Assembly (NCBI RefSeq): GCF_900130025.1
Contig: NZ_FQXR01000009.1
Span: forward strand, 33,835-97,834
Direction of reading: 5' to 3'
Length of the DNA stretch: 64,000 nucleotides
Origin: Sporanaerobacter acetigenes DSM 13106
Lineage (GTDB): Bacteria; Bacillota; Clostridia; Tissierellales; Sporanaerobacteraceae
Made by a program: the position numbers and the translations under genes. Every line of letters begins with the position of its first letter. Positions within the stretch are counted from its first letter, which is position 1. The notes under the pieces were generated by a model that saw only the letters and a list, made by a program, of their open reading frames with translations, was not told the DNA's origin and made no database searches. This document shows, piece by piece, positions 43,245 through 54,142 of this stretch.

Positions 43245-44108
43245 ATGAATTCTCTTAAGGGCAAGTGGAATAGAAATATATATTATATTGTTGAGAAGAT
43301 AGGTAAAGGTACTTTTGGAACGGTATATAAAGTTTTAGACGAACGAAACAAACAAAAGGTATTAAAGATGTCTAAAGATACATCTTCTATAACTAGAGAA
43401 TACTATACTATGGAAAAGCTTAAAAGTTTGGATTTCGTACCCGAGGTTTATGATTTTGACGATTTTCAAGCTAAAGGCGAAATATATCATTTTATTGTTA
43501 TGGATTATATTCAAGGACAAACTTTAAAAGAAGTTTCTAGAAAAAACAAATTAGATATAGAAGAAATATTTCAAATTGGGTATGTTATAGTAGATTCGTT
43601 AGAAAAAGTATATAATATGGGATATATGTATTGTGACATAAAATTAGAAAATATAATATTGACTGGGAAAAATGAGGTTTGTTTTGTGGATTTTGGAGGA
43701 GTAGTAGAGAAAAATAGTCCTATAATTGAGTATACTCCAAATTACAATATGATTTCTTGGAAAAAGAATGAGAGCGGTAATTATTTTGGAAATATAATTT
43801 TTAGTACTACAATGGTTTTAACTACAATGTTTTTAAGAAAAGAATATCATCCTTTTTTATTTTCTTTGAAAGATATAGATGAGAAAATAAAAAATACAAA
43901 TTTAAATAAAGAGATAAAGAAATTTTTGCAAAGAGGATTAAATGGGAATTATGGTTCATTAAATGAGTATAAAAATGATCTAAAAAAACTATCTTATCAT
44001 TTTGGGGGATTTAGGGAAGAAATAGATAAGATAGATTACTTTTTTGTGGTAAGTATTATTTTCTTTATATTCTCATTGTTAATGGGGAAAAAATTTTGTT
44101 TATTTTAG
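43245..44108 (+). CDS. prkD: Hanks-type serine/threonine kinase, YabT/PrkD-like
   Basis: A 287-residue membrane-tethered kinase. The glycine loop KIGKGTFGTVYK is near residue 20, followed by the ATP lysine in KVLKMSKD, the catalytic loop YCDIKLENII near residue 130 (Y in place of the usual H of HRD) and VDFGG for DFG. The C-terminal 18 residues form one membrane segment (FFVVSIIFFIFSLLMG). B. subtilis YabT has the same layout, is activated by DNA and acts in spore development. The kinase lobe is short. AGGTGA and spacing favour ATG 43245; an in-frame GTG at 43236 overlaps the binding site. Confidence 0.88.
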   Translation: MNSLKGKWNRNIYYIVEKIGKGTFGTVYKVLDERNKQKVLKMSKDTSSITREYYTMEKLKSLDFVPEVYDFDDFQAKGEIYHFIVMDYIQGQTLKEVSRKNKLDIEEIFQIGYVIVDSLEKVYNMGYMYCDIKLENIILTGKNEVCFVDFGGVVEKNSPIIEYTPNYNMISWKKNESGNYFGNIIFSTTMVLTTMFLRKEYHPFLFSLKDIDEKIKNTNLNKEIKKFLQRGLNGNYGSLNEYKNDLKKLSYHFGGFREEIDKIDYFFVVSIIFFIFSLLMGKKFCLF

Positions 44109-44161
44109 AGGAAAATTTGTGTTTATGTAGAAGAAAATAAGGGGAATATAAGGTAGGTGAT

Positions 44162-45550
44162 ATGGTGGAAGATAAAATATTAAATACAATAAAAAAACAC
44201 AATTTAATAGAAAATGGAGATAATGTTTTGGTAGGGGTATCTGGTGGACCAGATTCTATGGCTCTTTTGTATGCTCTTTTGTCAATACAAACTGAAATTT
44301 CTTTTTCTCTTTATATTGCTCATGTAAATCATGGCGTCAGGGGAAGAGAAGCTGATGAAGATGAGAAATTTGTTGAAAAAATATCGGGGAAATTAGGAAT
44401 TCCCTTTTATTCTAAAAAAATTGATATGGAGGGATATGCAAGAGAACACAAGCTTTCATCAGAAGATGCAGGTAGAAGGCTTAGATATAAATTTTTTAGA
44501 GAAGTTTTATTAAGCATAAATGGGGGTAAAATAGCAGTAGCCCATAATAAAAATGATCAAGCAGAGACTTTAATCATGAGGTTTTTTAGGGGAACTGGAT
44601 TAGATGGATTGAAAGGCATGGAATATAGAAATGGTGACATTATAAGACCCCTTTTAGATATTTCAAGGAATGAAATAGAAGATTATATATTAGAAAAAAA
44701 TATAAATACAAGATTAGATAGGACAAACTTAGAAAATATATACAATAGAAACAAAATCAGATTAGAGCTTATCCCATATATAGTAGATAATTTCAATCCC
44801 AATATAGTTGACACACTTTGGAGAACTTCTAGAACTATGTCCAATGATAGCGAGTTTTTGGAGGAATTTTCCAAAGAACGATATAGAGAATTGGTCAAAG
44901 TTGAAGATAAAAATAGTATAATTTTATGTAGACAAAAATTTTCAAGGGAACACATAGCTATAAAACAGAGAATAATAAGACACTCAATATATAATTTAAC
45001 AGGAACTCTAGATGGAATTTCAGAAATTCATGTGAGAAATGTCTTGGAACTATTTGAAAGAGGGGATACTGGCAAGAGTGTTGATTTGCCTAATAGATTA
45101 GAAGTTAAGACAAGCTATGATGATTTAATTTTTCGAATAAAGAATTTAAATGTAAATAATAATTATAAATATAGTCTTAAACGTGGGCAAGCTACATATG
45201 TAAAAGAGTGGAATTCCATTTTTAAGATGGAAGTGTATCCTATGGAAAAAATTCAGTTAAATTTCAAAGATAGGTTTATAAAGTATTTTGATTATGATAA
45301 AATAAAAGGCGAAATATACATAAGAAACAGGAGACTAGGAGATACAATACAACCTTTTGGAATGAGTGGAAATAAAAAATTAAAGGACTTATTTATAGAT
45401 AAAAAGATTCCTATAGACGAAAGAGAAAAAATCCCGATACTAGTAGATAAAAATGATATAATTTGGGTAGTGGGACTGAGAACAAGCGAAAAATATAAAA
45501 TAACACCTTATACAAAAAATGTTTTAGTTATTAAATATAAAAATTTATAA
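44162..45550 (+). CDS. tilS: tRNA(Ile)-lysidine synthase
   Basis: A 462-residue enzyme that converts C34 of tRNA-Ile(CAU) to lysidine, changing its codon reading from AUG to AUA. The ATP PP-loop is [13 protein letters not shown] near residue 22; [43 protein letters not shown] (pieces [10 protein letters not shown] and [11 protein letters not shown]) and the C-terminal domain with [31 protein letters not shown] (pieces [11 protein letters not shown] and [13 protein letters not shown]) are typical. ATG 44162 follows TAGGTGAT. hpt and ftsH follow as in B. subtilis. Confidence 0.96.
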   Translation: MVEDKILNTIKKHNLIENGDNVLVGVSGGPDSMALLYALLSIQTEISFSLYIAHVNHGVRGREADEDEKFVEKISGKLGIPFYSKKIDMEGYAREHKLSSEDAGRRLRYKFFREVLLSINGGKIAVAHNKNDQAETLIMRFFRGTGLDGLKGMEYRNGDIIRPLLDISRNEIEDYILEKNINTRLDRTNLENIYNRNKIRLELIPYIVDNFNPNIVDTLWRTSRTMSNDSEFLEEFSKERYRELVKVEDKNSIILCRQKFSREHIAIKQRIIRHSIYNLTGTLDGISEIHVRNVLELFERGDTGKSVDLPNRLEVKTSYDDLIFRIKNLNVNNNYKYSLKRGQATYVKEWNSIFKMEVYPMEKIQLNFKDRFIKYFDYDKIKGEIYIRNRRLGDTIQPFGMSGNKKLKDLFIDKKIPIDEREKIPILVDKNDIIWVVGLRTSEKYKITPYTKNVLVIKYKNL

Positions 45551-45569
45551 TATTTTAAGGAGGAGAAAA

Positions 45570-46106
45570 ATGAAGGATTTTGTCAAAGAAGTACTTGTTT
45601 CCGAAGAAAATATTGAAAAAAGAGTAAGGGAACTAGGAATACAAATTACCGAAGATTATAAGGGAAAAGATTTAATGCTAGTTGGTATACTAAAAGGAGC
45701 AGCCATATTTATGGCAGATCTTGCTAGAAGCATTGATATACCAGTAACTATGGATTTTATGGCTGTATCTAGTTATGGAAATACAACTCAGTCTTCAGGA
45801 GTAGTTAGAATAGTTAAAGATTTAGATACAAGTATTGAGGGAAAGGATATTTTAATTGTTGAGGATATAATTGATACTGGTCTTACCCTTGGCTATTTAA
45901 CAGATAATCTTACAAAGAGGGGAGCAAGAAGTGTAAGGATATGTACATTGTTGGATAAGCCAGAAAGAAGAAAAGTAAATGTTCCAGTAGATTATAGGGG
46001 TTTTATAATACCAGATGAATTTGTAGTTGGATATGGGATAGACTATGCGGAAAAATATAGAAATTTGCCATATATATCATCTTTAAAAGAAGAAGTATAT
46101 AGTTAA
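45570..46106 (+). CDS. hpt: Hypoxanthine phosphoribosyltransferase
   Basis: A 178-residue purine salvage enzyme making IMP or GMP with [21 protein letters not shown] near residue 36, [21 protein letters not shown] near residue 68 (quoted [16 protein letters not shown]) and the PRPP loop [14 protein letters not shown] near residue 97 are present. ATG 45570 follows AAGGAGGAG. It lies between tilS and ftsH. Confidence 0.97.
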   Translation: MKDFVKEVLVSEENIEKRVRELGIQITEDYKGKDLMLVGILKGAAIFMADLARSIDIPVTMDFMAVSSYGNTTQSSGVVRIVKDLDTSIEGKDILIVEDIIDTGLTLGYLTDNLTKRGARSVRICTLLDKPERRKVNVPVDYRGFIIPDEFVVGYGIDYAEKYRNLPYISSLKEEVYS

Positions 46107-46139
46107 TTGTTAAAATATAAAATGCTATTGACCCAATCA

Positions 46140-46168
46140 TTGTTTTTTAAAATAAAATGTGTTATAAT
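46140..46168 (+). promoter_or_regulatory. Promoter of ftsH
   Basis: TTGTTT at 46140-46145, a 17-base spacer and a perfect TATAAT at 46163-46168. It lies inside the upstream part of the open frame and supports a start of translation downstream at 46214. Confidence 0.68.
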
Positions 46169-46213
46169 TTGAAAATATACGATTATGCCCAGTTTAAGAA
46201 GGGAGGACTTAGG

Positions 46214-48040
46214 TTGAGAAAATTTTTTAGAGGCGTGAGCTTCTATTTGCTTATACTCATTATAATAATTCTAGTAGTTGAAATGGTGGGAAAAGATGTA
46301 GAGCCAGTTGTCGAAATAGATGCTATACAACTTATAGAGCATTTAAAGAATGAAGATGTTGAAAGTATAAAAAGCATAAGAAGTGCTGGTGGAACTACTA
46401 TAAAGGGTAAATTAAAAGACAATACTCAGTTTACTACAATTTTGCCAGAGGAATTACAGGATACCTATAAAAAATATGTAGAACCACAGATAGAAAAAGG
46501 GAAAATAAAAGCCTATAAAGGAGAAGAAGAAGCAGGAACTCCTTTTATACTTGAAGCATTGCCAACTATTTTTATGATTCTCATAGTTGTTGTCATATGG
46601 TTTACATTTATGCAACAATCCCAAGGTGGCGGAGGAAACCGTGTAATGTCTTTTGGGAAAAGCAAAGCTAGAATGCACAAAGATGATGAATCCCAAAAAG
46701 TTACTTTTGCTGATGTAGCAGGACTTGAAGAGGAAAAGGAAGAGTTAAAAGAAATCGTGGACTTTTTGAAGAGCCCTAGAAAATATATTGAATTGGGTGC
46801 AAGAATTCCAAAGGGGGTACTTCTTGTAGGGCCTCCAGGAACAGGTAAGACTTATTTAAGCAAGGCTGTCGCAGGAGAAGCAGGAGTGCCATTTTTCAGC
46901 ATCAGTGGCTCTGACTTTGTAGAAATGTTTGTTGGTGTAGGTGCCAGTCGTGTAAGGGATTTGTTTGAACAAGCAAAGAAAAATTCACCATGTATAATTT
47001 TTATAGATGAAATTGATGCAGTAGGTAGGAGAAGAGGTGCAGGCCTTGGCGGAGGTCACGATGAAAGAGAACAAACATTGAATCAATTGTTGGTTGAGAT
47101 GGATGGTTTTGGTACAAATGAAGGTATAATAGTTATGGCTGCTACGAATAGACCAGATATTCTTGATCCAGCTCTTCTTAGGCCAGGAAGATTTGATAGA
47201 CAAGTGTATGTAGGAGTGCCAGATGTAAAGGGAAGAGAGGCTATACTTAAAATTCATACCAGAAACAAGCCTCTTGCAGAAGACGTAGATTTGAAAGTTG
47301 TAGCTAAGAGAACTCCTGGATTTACACCAGCTGATCTTGAAAATTTAATAAATGAAGCGGCATTACTTGCTGCTAGAAACAATTTAAAAGAAATACCTAT
47401 GAATCTTATAGAGGAAGCATCAATAAAAGTATTAGCAGGACCTGAAAAGAAAAGCAAGGTTATAAGTGAAAAAGAAAGAAAGCTTACTGCATATCATGAA
47501 GCAGGTCATGCAGTTACAGCTCGACTTCTTCCAAATTCAGATCCAGTTCATATGGTGACAATTATTCCAAGGGGAATGGCTGGAGGATTTACAGCATATC
47601 TTCCTGAAGAGGATAGATCCTATATGACAAAGAAACAAATGGAAGATGAAATAGTTCAAATGCTTGGTGGAAGAGTGGCAGAAGCATTGGTTCTTGGAGA
47701 TATAAGTACTGGGGCACAAAATGACATAGAAAGAGCTACAAAACTTGCAAGAAAAATGGTGACTCACTATGGAATGAGTGATAATTTAGGTCCTATGACT
47801 TATGGAACAGATGATGAAGAAGTGTTTATAGGAAGAGATTTTGGTAGGGCAAGAAACTATAGTGAGGAAGTGGCTGCTGCTATAGATCAAGAAATGAGAA
47901 ATATTATAGATAAAGCTTATCAAAGATCAGAAGAGTTGTTGTCTAAAAATATGAATAAACTTCACAGAGTTGCAGAAGAACTTCTTGAAAAAGAAACCCT
48001 TGATGCAAAAGAATTTGAAGAAATATTTATGAGTGCATAA
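46214..48040 (+). CDS. ftsH: ATP-dependent zinc metalloprotease FtsH
   Basis: A 608-residue membrane protease that degrades damaged or regulatory proteins. Two membrane segments (about residues 8-24 and 116-133) flank an extracytoplasmic stretch. The AAA+ domain has GPPGTGKT at 206-213, [11 protein letters not shown] and the second region of homology [20 protein letters not shown]; the zinc site is HEAGH at 428-432. The frame is open from 46157, but GGGAGG and the promoter put the start at TTG 46214. A strong terminator follows, ending the conserved block. Confidence 0.96.
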   Translation: MRKFFRGVSFYLLILIIIILVVEMVGKDVEPVVEIDAIQLIEHLKNEDVESIKSIRSAGGTTIKGKLKDNTQFTTILPEELQDTYKKYVEPQIEKGKIKAYKGEEEAGTPFILEALPTIFMILIVVVIWFTFMQQSQGGGGNRVMSFGKSKARMHKDDESQKVTFADVAGLEEEKEELKEIVDFLKSPRKYIELGARIPKGVLLVGPPGTGKTYLSKAVAGEAGVPFFSISGSDFVEMFVGVGASRVRDLFEQAKKNSPCIIFIDEIDAVGRRRGAGLGGGHDEREQTLNQLLVEMDGFGTNEGIIVMAATNRPDILDPALLRPGRFDRQVYVGVPDVKGREAILKIHTRNKPLAEDVDLKVVAKRTPGFTPADLENLINEAALLAARNNLKEIPMNLIEEASIKVLAGPEKKSKVISEKERKLTAYHEAGHAVTARLLPNSDPVHMVTIIPRGMAGGFTAYLPEEDRSYMTKKQMEDEIVQMLGGRVAEALVLGDISTGAQNDIERATKLARKMVTHYGMSDNLGPMTYGTDDEEVFIGRDFGRARNYSEEVAAAIDQEMRNIIDKAYQRSEELLSKNMNKLHRVAEELLEKETLDAKEFEEIFMSA

Positions 48041-48079
48041 GGTAGTTAACAAAAGTTAACTACCTCTTTTTCTTTTTTG
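48041..48079 (+). terminator. Terminator of ftsH
   Basis: GGTAGTTAAC and GTTAACTACC pair around AAAA, followed by a pyrimidine-rich tract with two T runs. The 205 bases after it are very AT-rich; TATAAT occurs near 48199 but without a well-placed -35 box, and I see no B12-box of a cobalamin riboswitch. Confidence 0.9.
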
Positions 48080-48284
48080 TTAAGATTATTTAAAGAGGGA
48101 AAAGTGAATTTGTGTCGAATATTTTATTTAGATTATGCAACATTTGTTTCATTTTAAAATATTTTTGAAATAAATATTGCAAAAATATTTATATTGTATA
48201 ATATAATAGTTTATAGAGATAAGTTATAATTAAATTAGGAAAAGGATTTCATTTTCATATGCTAAAATATGAGGAGGGAAAAGG

Positions 48285-49964
48285 ATGTTTGATGAAAAGA
48301 AAATTGAAGAAATAAAAGCAGGTAAAGAAAGTTGGGAAAGTGGAAAGGTGAAAAAAGCAATAGATAAATTCCCAGAGAGAAAAGAAGAATTCACTACTAG
48401 TTCAGGTTTTGAAGTAGAAAGACTTTATACTCCAGAAAATATAGAAGATTTTGATTATAATGAAAAACTAGGTTATCCAGGACAGTATCCATTTACAAGA
48501 GGAGTCCAGCCTACAATGTATAGGGGAAGACTTTGGACAATGAGGCAATATGCAGGATTTGCTACAGCAGAAGAATCAAACAATAGATATAAATACTTAT
48601 TAGAACAAGGACAAACAGGTCTTAGTGTAGCTTTTGATTTACCTACTCAAATTGGATATGATTCAGATCATTCTCTTAGCGAAGGTGAAGTAGGAAAGGT
48701 AGGAGTTGCTATTGATTCATTAAAGGATATGGAAATACTATTTGATGGTATACCATTAGATAAAGTAAGTACTTCCATGACTATAAATGCTCCAGCCAGC
48801 GTATTGCTTGCCATGTATATTGCAGTAGCAGAAAAGCAAGGTGTATCTAAAGATAAACTTAGAGGTACTATTCAAAATGATATTTTAAAAGAGTATATTG
48901 CAAGGGGTACTTATATATTTCCACCAGAACCTTCAATGAGACTTATTACAGATATATTTGAATATTGCTCAAAGGAAGTTCCAAAATGGAACACCATAAG
49001 TATTAGTGGCTATCATATAAGGGAAGCTGGTTCTACAGCAGCTCAAGAAGTTGCATTTACTCTAGCTGATGGAATTGCTTATGTAGAGGCAGCTCTAAAG
49101 GCAGGATTAGATGTGGATGATTTTGCACCTAGACTTTCGTTCTTCTTCAATGCGCACAACAATTTATTAGAAGAAGTAGCTAAGTTTAGAGCAGCAAGAA
49201 GAATTTGGGCAAATATCATGAAAAACAGATTCAATGCAAAGAAAGAAAAATCTATGATGCTTAAGTTCCATACTCAAACTGCAGGTTCTACTCTTACAGC
49301 ACAACAACCAGATAACAATATTATAAGAGTTACTATACAGACTCTTGCAGCAGTACTTGGAGGAACTCAATCTCTACACACCAATTCAAGAGATGAAGCA
49401 TTAGCATTGCCGACAGAAGAATCTGTAAGAATAGCACTAAGAACTCAACAAATAGTGGGATACGAAAGTGGAGTTACAGATACTATAGATCCATTGGCAG
49501 GTTCTTATTATATAGAAAGCTTGACGGATAAAATTGAAGAAGAAGCTATGAGATATATAGAGACAATAGATGAGCTTGGAGGAGCACCTAAAGCTATTGC
49601 AAAAGGATATATACAAAAAGAAATACAGAATAGTGCATATAAATATCAAATGGCAGTAGAAGAACAAAAAGAAATAGTAGTAGGTGTGAATAAATTCCAA
49701 ATAGAAGAAGAACATCACAAGGATATATTGAGAGTTGATCCCGAAGTTGAAAGACTTCAAAAAGAAAAACTGGCAAAATTGAGACAAGAGAGAGATAATG
49801 AAAAAGTAAATGAGACCTTAGAGAATTTAAGAAAGTCTGCAGAAGGAGAAGAAAACTTAATGCCATTTATATTGGAATCAGTAAAGACTTATGCAACCTT
49901 AGGAGAAATATGCGATGTTTTAAGGGAAGTATTTGGAGAGTATGAACAATCAGTAATTTTATAG
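48285..49964 (+). CDS. Methylmalonyl-CoA mutase, catalytic subunit
   Basis: A 559-residue large chain that interconverts succinyl-CoA and (R)-methylmalonyl-CoA by radical rearrangement. The N-terminal region has [20 protein letters not shown], including the Tyr that separates methylmalonyl- from isobutyryl-CoA mutases, then [36 protein letters not shown] and [20 protein letters not shown]. The cobalamin-binding domain is not fused; it is the next gene. Fermenters use this split layout. ATG 48285 follows GGAGGG. It starts the module inserted between ftsH and coaX. Confidence 0.95.
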   Translation: MFDEKKIEEIKAGKESWESGKVKKAIDKFPERKEEFTTSSGFEVERLYTPENIEDFDYNEKLGYPGQYPFTRGVQPTMYRGRLWTMRQYAGFATAEESNNRYKYLLEQGQTGLSVAFDLPTQIGYDSDHSLSEGEVGKVGVAIDSLKDMEILFDGIPLDKVSTSMTINAPASVLLAMYIAVAEKQGVSKDKLRGTIQNDILKEYIARGTYIFPPEPSMRLITDIFEYCSKEVPKWNTISISGYHIREAGSTAAQEVAFTLADGIAYVEAALKAGLDVDDFAPRLSFFFNAHNNLLEEVAKFRAARRIWANIMKNRFNAKKEKSMMLKFHTQTAGSTLTAQQPDNNIIRVTIQTLAAVLGGTQSLHTNSRDEALALPTEESVRIALRTQQIVGYESGVTDTIDPLAGSYYIESLTDKIEEEAMRYIETIDELGGAPKAIAKGYIQKEIQNSAYKYQMAVEEQKEIVVGVNKFQIEEEHHKDILRVDPEVERLQKEKLAKLRQERDNEKVNETLENLRKSAEGEENLMPFILESVKTYATLGEICDVLREVFGEYEQSVIL

Positions 49965-50013
49965 TTTATATTAAATATAAAATCAATTTCTTTATAAAAA
50001 AGGAGGCAAAAAT

Positions 50014-50409
50014 ATGGATAGGCCAATTAGAGTATTGGTAGCAAAACCAGGTCTTGATGGACATGATAGAGGAGCTAAAGTTGTTGCAAGGGCACTTAGG
50101 GATGCTGGAATGGAAGTTATATATACAGGACTTAGACAGACACCAGAACAAATAGTAGCAGCTGCTATACAAGAAGATGTAGATGTAGTTGCCATGAGTA
50201 TTTTATCAGGGGCTCATAATCACTTGTTTCCAAAGGTAGTAAATTTGCTTAGAGAACAGGGTGTTGATGATGTACTTATATTGGGAGGTGGAGTAATACC
50301 TGAAGATGATATTCCAGGATTAAAAGAAGCGGGAGTGGAGGCAATATTTACACCAGGTACTTCCACAAAGGATATTGTTGATTATATAGAGGCTCATATA
50401 AAAAGATAA
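50014..50409 (+). CDS. Methylmalonyl-CoA mutase, cobalamin-binding subunit
   Basis: A 131-residue B12-binding domain protein. The cobalt-ligating motif [18 protein letters not shown] near residue 17 has D-x-H-x-x-G, and [20 protein letters not shown] and [19 protein letters not shown] complete the fold (pieces SILSGAHNH and [10 protein letters not shown]). It pairs with the catalytic chain directly upstream to form the adenosylcobalamin-dependent mutase. ATG 50014 follows AAAGGAGG. Confidence 0.95.
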   Translation: MDRPIRVLVAKPGLDGHDRGAKVVARALRDAGMEVIYTGLRQTPEQIVAAAIQEDVDVVAMSILSGAHNHLFPKVVNLLREQGVDDVLILGGGVIPEDDIPGLKEAGVEAIFTPGTSTKDIVDYIEAHIKR

Positions 50410-50427
50410 TACAGGTGGTGTTATAAG

Positions 50428-51360
50428 TTGAATTTAGAAGAAAGGCTGCGTAATGGCGATAAAAGAGCTTGTGCAAGGCTTATAACTATGGTAGAAAACA
50501 ATGAAAAAGAGGCTTTTGATATTTTAAAAAAGTTGCATAAACATACAGGAAACGCTTATATCATAGGGATCACTGGGCCTCCTGGAAGTGGAAAGAGTAC
50601 TCTTACAGATAGGCTTACAAAAGAACTTGTAAAGAGAGGAAAAAAAGTAGGTGTCATAGCCATAGATCCAACTAGTCCTTTTACAGGAGGGGCTATACTT
50701 GGAGATAGAATCAGGATGAGTGATTTAGCTTTAGACAGCAATGTGTTTATAAGAAGCATGGGTACAAGGGGATCTCTTGGCGGACTTTCTAAAGCTACTC
50801 AAGGAGCAGTGAAAGTTCTTGATATATATGGAGCTGATATAATTTTCATAGAGACAGTAGGAGTAGGACAATCGGAAGTTGATATTGTTAAAATGGCCGA
50901 TACTGTTCTCATGGTTATGGTTCCGAATTTAGGAGATGATATACAAGCTATAAAAGCTGGAATCATGGAAATTGCTGATGTGTTTGCAATAAATAAATCT
51001 GATTTAGATGGAGCCGATAAGACACAGCTTGAAATTGAGATGAATTTAGATTTGAATGGAAAAATGGATTATAGGCCTCCGGTATTAAAAGTATCAGCAG
51101 GTAAGAACAAAGGTATAGATGAGCTTTTAGATAAACTTATAGAGCATAAAGATTATTTAGAAAGTACTGGAGAACTTGAGAAAAGAAGAAATAGAAATAC
51201 AAAACTTGAAATTGTTAAACTTGTAGAAGAAGAGCTTATGGAAATGATTCTTTCAAAGACTAGAGAAGAGGATATATTAGATGAGCTATCTAGTCAGATA
51301 GTTTCAAGGAATCTAGACCCATATACAGCAAAAGATAAAATAATAAATTTGATAAAGTAA
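50428..51360 (+). CDS. meaB: Mutase-associated G3E GTPase chaperone
   Basis: A 310-residue GTPase (MeaB/ArgK family) that guards the mutase: it gates adenosylcobalamin delivery and helps eject damaged cofactor. Walker A is [15 protein letters not shown] near residue 47, [18 protein letters not shown] follows, [15 protein letters not shown] is the Walker B region and NKSDLDGAD the base-specificity motif. The start is TTG 50428 after AGGTGGTG. Its place between the mutase subunits and epimerase fits the role. Confidence 0.94.
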   Translation: MNLEERLRNGDKRACARLITMVENNEKEAFDILKKLHKHTGNAYIIGITGPPGSGKSTLTDRLTKELVKRGKKVGVIAIDPTSPFTGGAILGDRIRMSDLALDSNVFIRSMGTRGSLGGLSKATQGAVKVLDIYGADIIFIETVGVGQSEVDIVKMADTVLMVMVPNLGDDIQAIKAGIMEIADVFAINKSDLDGADKTQLEIEMNLDLNGKMDYRPPVLKVSAGKNKGIDELLDKLIEHKDYLESTGELEKRRNRNTKLEIVKLVEEELMEMILSKTREEDILDELSSQIVSRNLDPYTAKDKIINLIK

Positions 51361-51373
51361 AGGGGGGAAAAAC

Positions 51374-51775
51374 ATGGTACAAAAGGTAGATCATATAGGA
51401 ATAGCTGTAAAAAATTTAGATGAAGCATTGAAATTTTATGAAGATGTATTAGGTCTTAAATGTGCAGGAAGTGAAGTAGTAGAAGAACAAAAAGTAAAAG
51501 TAGCATTTCTTCCAATTGGAGATACAGAAGTAGAACTATTAGAATCAACAGAAGAAGATGGACCTATTGCAAAATACGTAGAAAAAAAAGGAGAAGGTAT
51601 TCAGCATATAGCCTATAGAGTTGCCAATATAGAAGAGGCTATAGAAGAAATGAAGTCAAAGGGCATTAGAATGATTGATGAAAAGCCTAGATATGGAGCA
51701 GGTGGCGCTAAAATTGCCTTCCTACATCCAAAGAGCACTCATGGAGTACTTATAGAGCTTTGTGAAAGAGATTGA
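51374..51775 (+). CDS. mce: Methylmalonyl-CoA epimerase
   Basis: A 133-residue VOC-fold enzyme that interconverts the R and S forms of methylmalonyl-CoA. Metal ligands are visible as His in [12 protein letters not shown], Glu in TEVELLES, His in GIQHIAYRV and Glu in LIELCE at the C-terminus. It links the mutase (R form) to the decarboxylase (S form). ATG 51374 follows AAAGGGGGG. mmdA follows after 19 bases. Confidence 0.95.
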   Translation: MVQKVDHIGIAVKNLDEALKFYEDVLGLKCAGSEVVEEQKVKVAFLPIGDTEVELLESTEEDGPIAKYVEKKGEGIQHIAYRVANIEEAIEEMKSKGIRMIDEKPRYGAGGAKIAFLHPKSTHGVLIELCERD

Positions 51776-51794
51776 ATCAAAAAGGAGGGGCAAA

Positions 51795-53333
51795 ATGAAA
51801 GTTGAAAAACTAGTAGAAGCCAAGGAACAGATAAAACTTGGTGGAGGAGAGAAAAGAATTGAAAAGCAGCACAACGCAGGTAAACACACAGCAAGAGAAA
51901 GATTAGATTTGCTTTTTGATGAAGGCAGTTTTATAGAAATTGATGCCTTTGTAACACACAGATGTACAAATTTTGATATGGAAAATGTAGAAGCACCAGC
52001 AGATGGAATAGTGACTGGATATGGTACTGTAAATGGCAGATTAGTATTTGCATATGCTCAAGATTTTACAGTCCTTGGAGGTTCATTGGGAGAAATGCAT
52101 GCTGCAAAGATATGTAAAGTTCAAGAAATGGCTATGAAAATGGGTGCACCAATTGTAGGATTTAATGATTCTGGTGGAGCAAGAATTCAAGAAGGAGTAG
52201 ATGCCCTATCAGGGTATGGGAAGATATTTTATAGAAATACACTAGCTTCAGGAGTAATACCACAAATTTCAGTTATAATGGGACCTAGTGCTGGAGGTGC
52301 AGTATATTCACCAGCTCTAACAGATTTCATATTCATGGTAGAAAAGACAAGTATGATGTTTATAACTGGGCCACAGGTTATAAAAACTGTTACAGGAGAA
52401 GAAGTATCCCAAGAAGAACTAGGTGGTGCTATGACTCACAATAGAACTAGTGGTGTAGCACATTTTGTAGATGCAAGTGAAGAAGAATGTATTGAAAGAA
52501 TAAAGAGACTGCTTAGTTTCTTGCCGTCAAACAATTTAGAAGATCCTCCATTTATTGAAACAGAAGATGATATAAATAGAATAGAAGATAAATTAAATGA
52601 AATAGTGCCAGAAAATCCAAATAAACCTTATGATATGAAAGAAATTATAACTACTATTGCAGATGATGGAGACTTCTTTGAAGTACAACCTTATTTTGCT
52701 CAAAATATGATAGTAGGATTTATAAGATTAAATGGAAGTACAGTTGGAGTTATTGCAAATCAGCCAAAGGTATTGGCAGGATGTCTTGATATAAATGCAT
52801 CAGACAAGGCGGGTAGATTTATAAGAACTTGTGATGCTTACAATATTCCAATACTTAATTTAGTTGATGTGCCAGGATTTTTACCTGGAACTGAACAAGA
52901 ATATGGTGGAATCATAAGACATGGTGCAAAAATGCTTTATGCTTATAGTGAAGCAACAGTTCCAAAGGTTACTCTTATCGTAAGAAAGGCTTATGGTGGG
53001 GCTTATCTTGCTATGTGTAGTAAGGATCTTGGAGCAGACCAAGTATTTGCATGGCCAAATGCAGAAATAGCCGTTATGGGGCCAGATGGGGCAGCTAATA
53101 TCATATTTAAAAAAGATATTAAAAATGCAGAAGATCCAATAGAAATGAGAGCTGAAAAGATAGAAGAATATAGGGATACTGTAGCAAATCCATATATTGC
53201 AGCATCAAGGGGATTTGTAGATGATGTAATAGTTCCAAGCACTACAAGACAAAGACTTGTAAGCGCTTTTGATATGCTTCAAAGTAAAAGGGAGAATAGA
53301 CCTAGTAAAAAACATGGGAATATACCCCTATAA
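51795..53333 (+). CDS. mmdA: Methylmalonyl-CoA decarboxylase, carboxyltransferase alpha subunit
   Basis: A 512-residue biotin-dependent carboxyltransferase. The N-half contains GKHTARERLDLLFDEGSF, FNDSGGARIQEGVDALSGYG and PSAGGAVYSPALTDFIFMV; the C-half has QPKVLAGCLDINASDKAGRF, VDVPGFLPGTEQEYGGIIRHGAK (pieces VDVPGFLPGTEQE and IIRHGAK) and GGAYLAMCSK. It moves the carboxyl of methylmalonyl-CoA to the biotin carrier. Propionyl-CoA carboxylase beta chains are near identical in fold; the gamma- and beta-pump neighbours decide for the decarboxylase. AAGGAGGGG and spacing select ATG 51795 over GTG 51762. Confidence 0.93.
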   Translation: MKVEKLVEAKEQIKLGGGEKRIEKQHNAGKHTARERLDLLFDEGSFIEIDAFVTHRCTNFDMENVEAPADGIVTGYGTVNGRLVFAYAQDFTVLGGSLGEMHAAKICKVQEMAMKMGAPIVGFNDSGGARIQEGVDALSGYGKIFYRNTLASGVIPQISVIMGPSAGGAVYSPALTDFIFMVEKTSMMFITGPQVIKTVTGEEVSQEELGGAMTHNRTSGVAHFVDASEEECIERIKRLLSFLPSNNLEDPPFIETEDDINRIEDKLNEIVPENPNKPYDMKEIITTIADDGDFFEVQPYFAQNMIVGFIRLNGSTVGVIANQPKVLAGCLDINASDKAGRFIRTCDAYNIPILNLVDVPGFLPGTEQEYGGIIRHGAKMLYAYSEATVPKVTLIVRKAYGGAYLAMCSKDLGADQVFAWPNAEIAVMGPDGAANIIFKKDIKNAEDPIEMRAEKIEEYRDTVANPYIAASRGFVDDVIVPSTTRQRLVSAFDMLQSKRENRPSKKHGNIPL

Positions 53334-53347
53334 AGAGGTGATTTAAT

Positions 53348-53713
53348 TTGTTAGGAGACAGCGTTACTATAGGACAAAGTTTGATGATTACAGTTTTTAG
53401 TATGGCAATAGTTTTTATAGCACTACTTGTTATTTCATATCTGATAGATGGGTTGAGAGCTATTGCGTCAAAAGATAATGGGAAAAAGACTGTAGAAGAA
53501 AAATTAGAAATAGAAGAAAAAAAAGATGTTGTTGAAGAAAATTCAAATGAAGAAAATGAAGAAGAACTAGTAGCAGTAATAGCAGCAGCAATTGCAGCAA
53601 GTCAAGGGATTGATGTTTCAGATGTAAAAATAAGTAGTATAAAAAGGGTACCCCAAAACACTCCTGTATGGTCAAGAATGGGAAGACAGGAACAAATATT
53701 TGGTAGATTATAA
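53348..53713 (+). CDS. mmdD: Methylmalonyl-CoA decarboxylase gamma/delta-type membrane anchor
   Basis: A 121-residue OadG-like protein. Residues 7-33 cross the membrane (GQSLMITVFSMAIVFIALLV), residues 40-72 form an acidic linker, and VAVIAAAIAASQGIDVSDVK with IKRVPQNTPVWSRMGRQEQI form the C-terminal part. Members anchor the carboxyltransferase to the beta pump subunit and assist assembly. Start is TTG 53348 after GAGGTGAT. The symbol follows Veillonella usage and is inferred from gene context. Confidence 0.85.
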   Translation: MLGDSVTIGQSLMITVFSMAIVFIALLVISYLIDGLRAIASKDNGKKTVEEKLEIEEKKDVVEENSNEENEEELVAVIAAAIAASQGIDVSDVKISSIKRVPQNTPVWSRMGRQEQIFGRL

Positions 53714-53725
53714 GGAGGCTAAAGA

Positions 53726-54115
53726 ATGAAAAAATATCTTATAACTGTAAATGGAAATGAATATGAAGTAGAAGTAGAGGAATTGTCAAATGGGCAAAGA
53801 GAAGAAAAAACAATAAATAGACCAGTAGTAGAATCAAAACCACAATCAAAACCACAAGCAGCAAAGAAAGAAGAAAAGAAGGCTGTAAATGTACCAGCTG
53901 GAGCAGAAACAGTAGAAGCTCCAATGCCAGGAACAATACTTAGAATAAATGTAAATGTAGGTGATGAAGTAAAAGCAGGACAGGAGTTGTTAATTCTTGA
54001 AGCAATGAAAATGGAAAATGAAATATTGGCTCCAAGAGATGGAAAGGTGGCAGCCGTACACGTATCAAAAGGTGCTTCTGTAAATACTGGAGATAAATTA
54101 GTGTCTATTGAATAA
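53726..54115 (+). CDS. mmdC: Biotin carboxyl carrier subunit of methylmalonyl-CoA decarboxylase
   Basis: A 129-residue carrier. Residues 1-20 are a beta segment (KKYLITVNGNEYEVEVEE), residues 35-60 a flexible linker rich in Pro, Lys, Ala and Gln, and residues 62-129 the biotinyl domain with EAMKMENE, K95 being the lysine that takes biotin. It shuttles carboxyl from MmdA to the membrane subunit MmdB. ATG 53726 follows AAGGAGG. A biotin ligase is not in the window. Confidence 0.94.
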   Translation: MKKYLITVNGNEYEVEVEELSNGQREEKTINRPVVESKPQSKPQAAKKEEKKAVNVPAGAETVEAPMPGTILRINVNVGDEVKAGQELLILEAMKMENEILAPRDGKVAAVHVSKGASVNTGDKLVSIE

Positions 54116-54142
54116 AACACTAAAGAAAGGAAGGTAAACTAA

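Noticed and set aside
46157..46213. N-terminal extension of FtsH from ATG 46157.
   Set aside because: The ftsH promoter -10 box (46163-46168) lies inside it, and the binding site and family start favour TTG 46214.
48041..48284. Possible cobalamin riboswitch before the mutase gene.
   Set aside because: No B12-box-like sequence or large structured element; the stretch is simple AT-rich sequence after a terminator.
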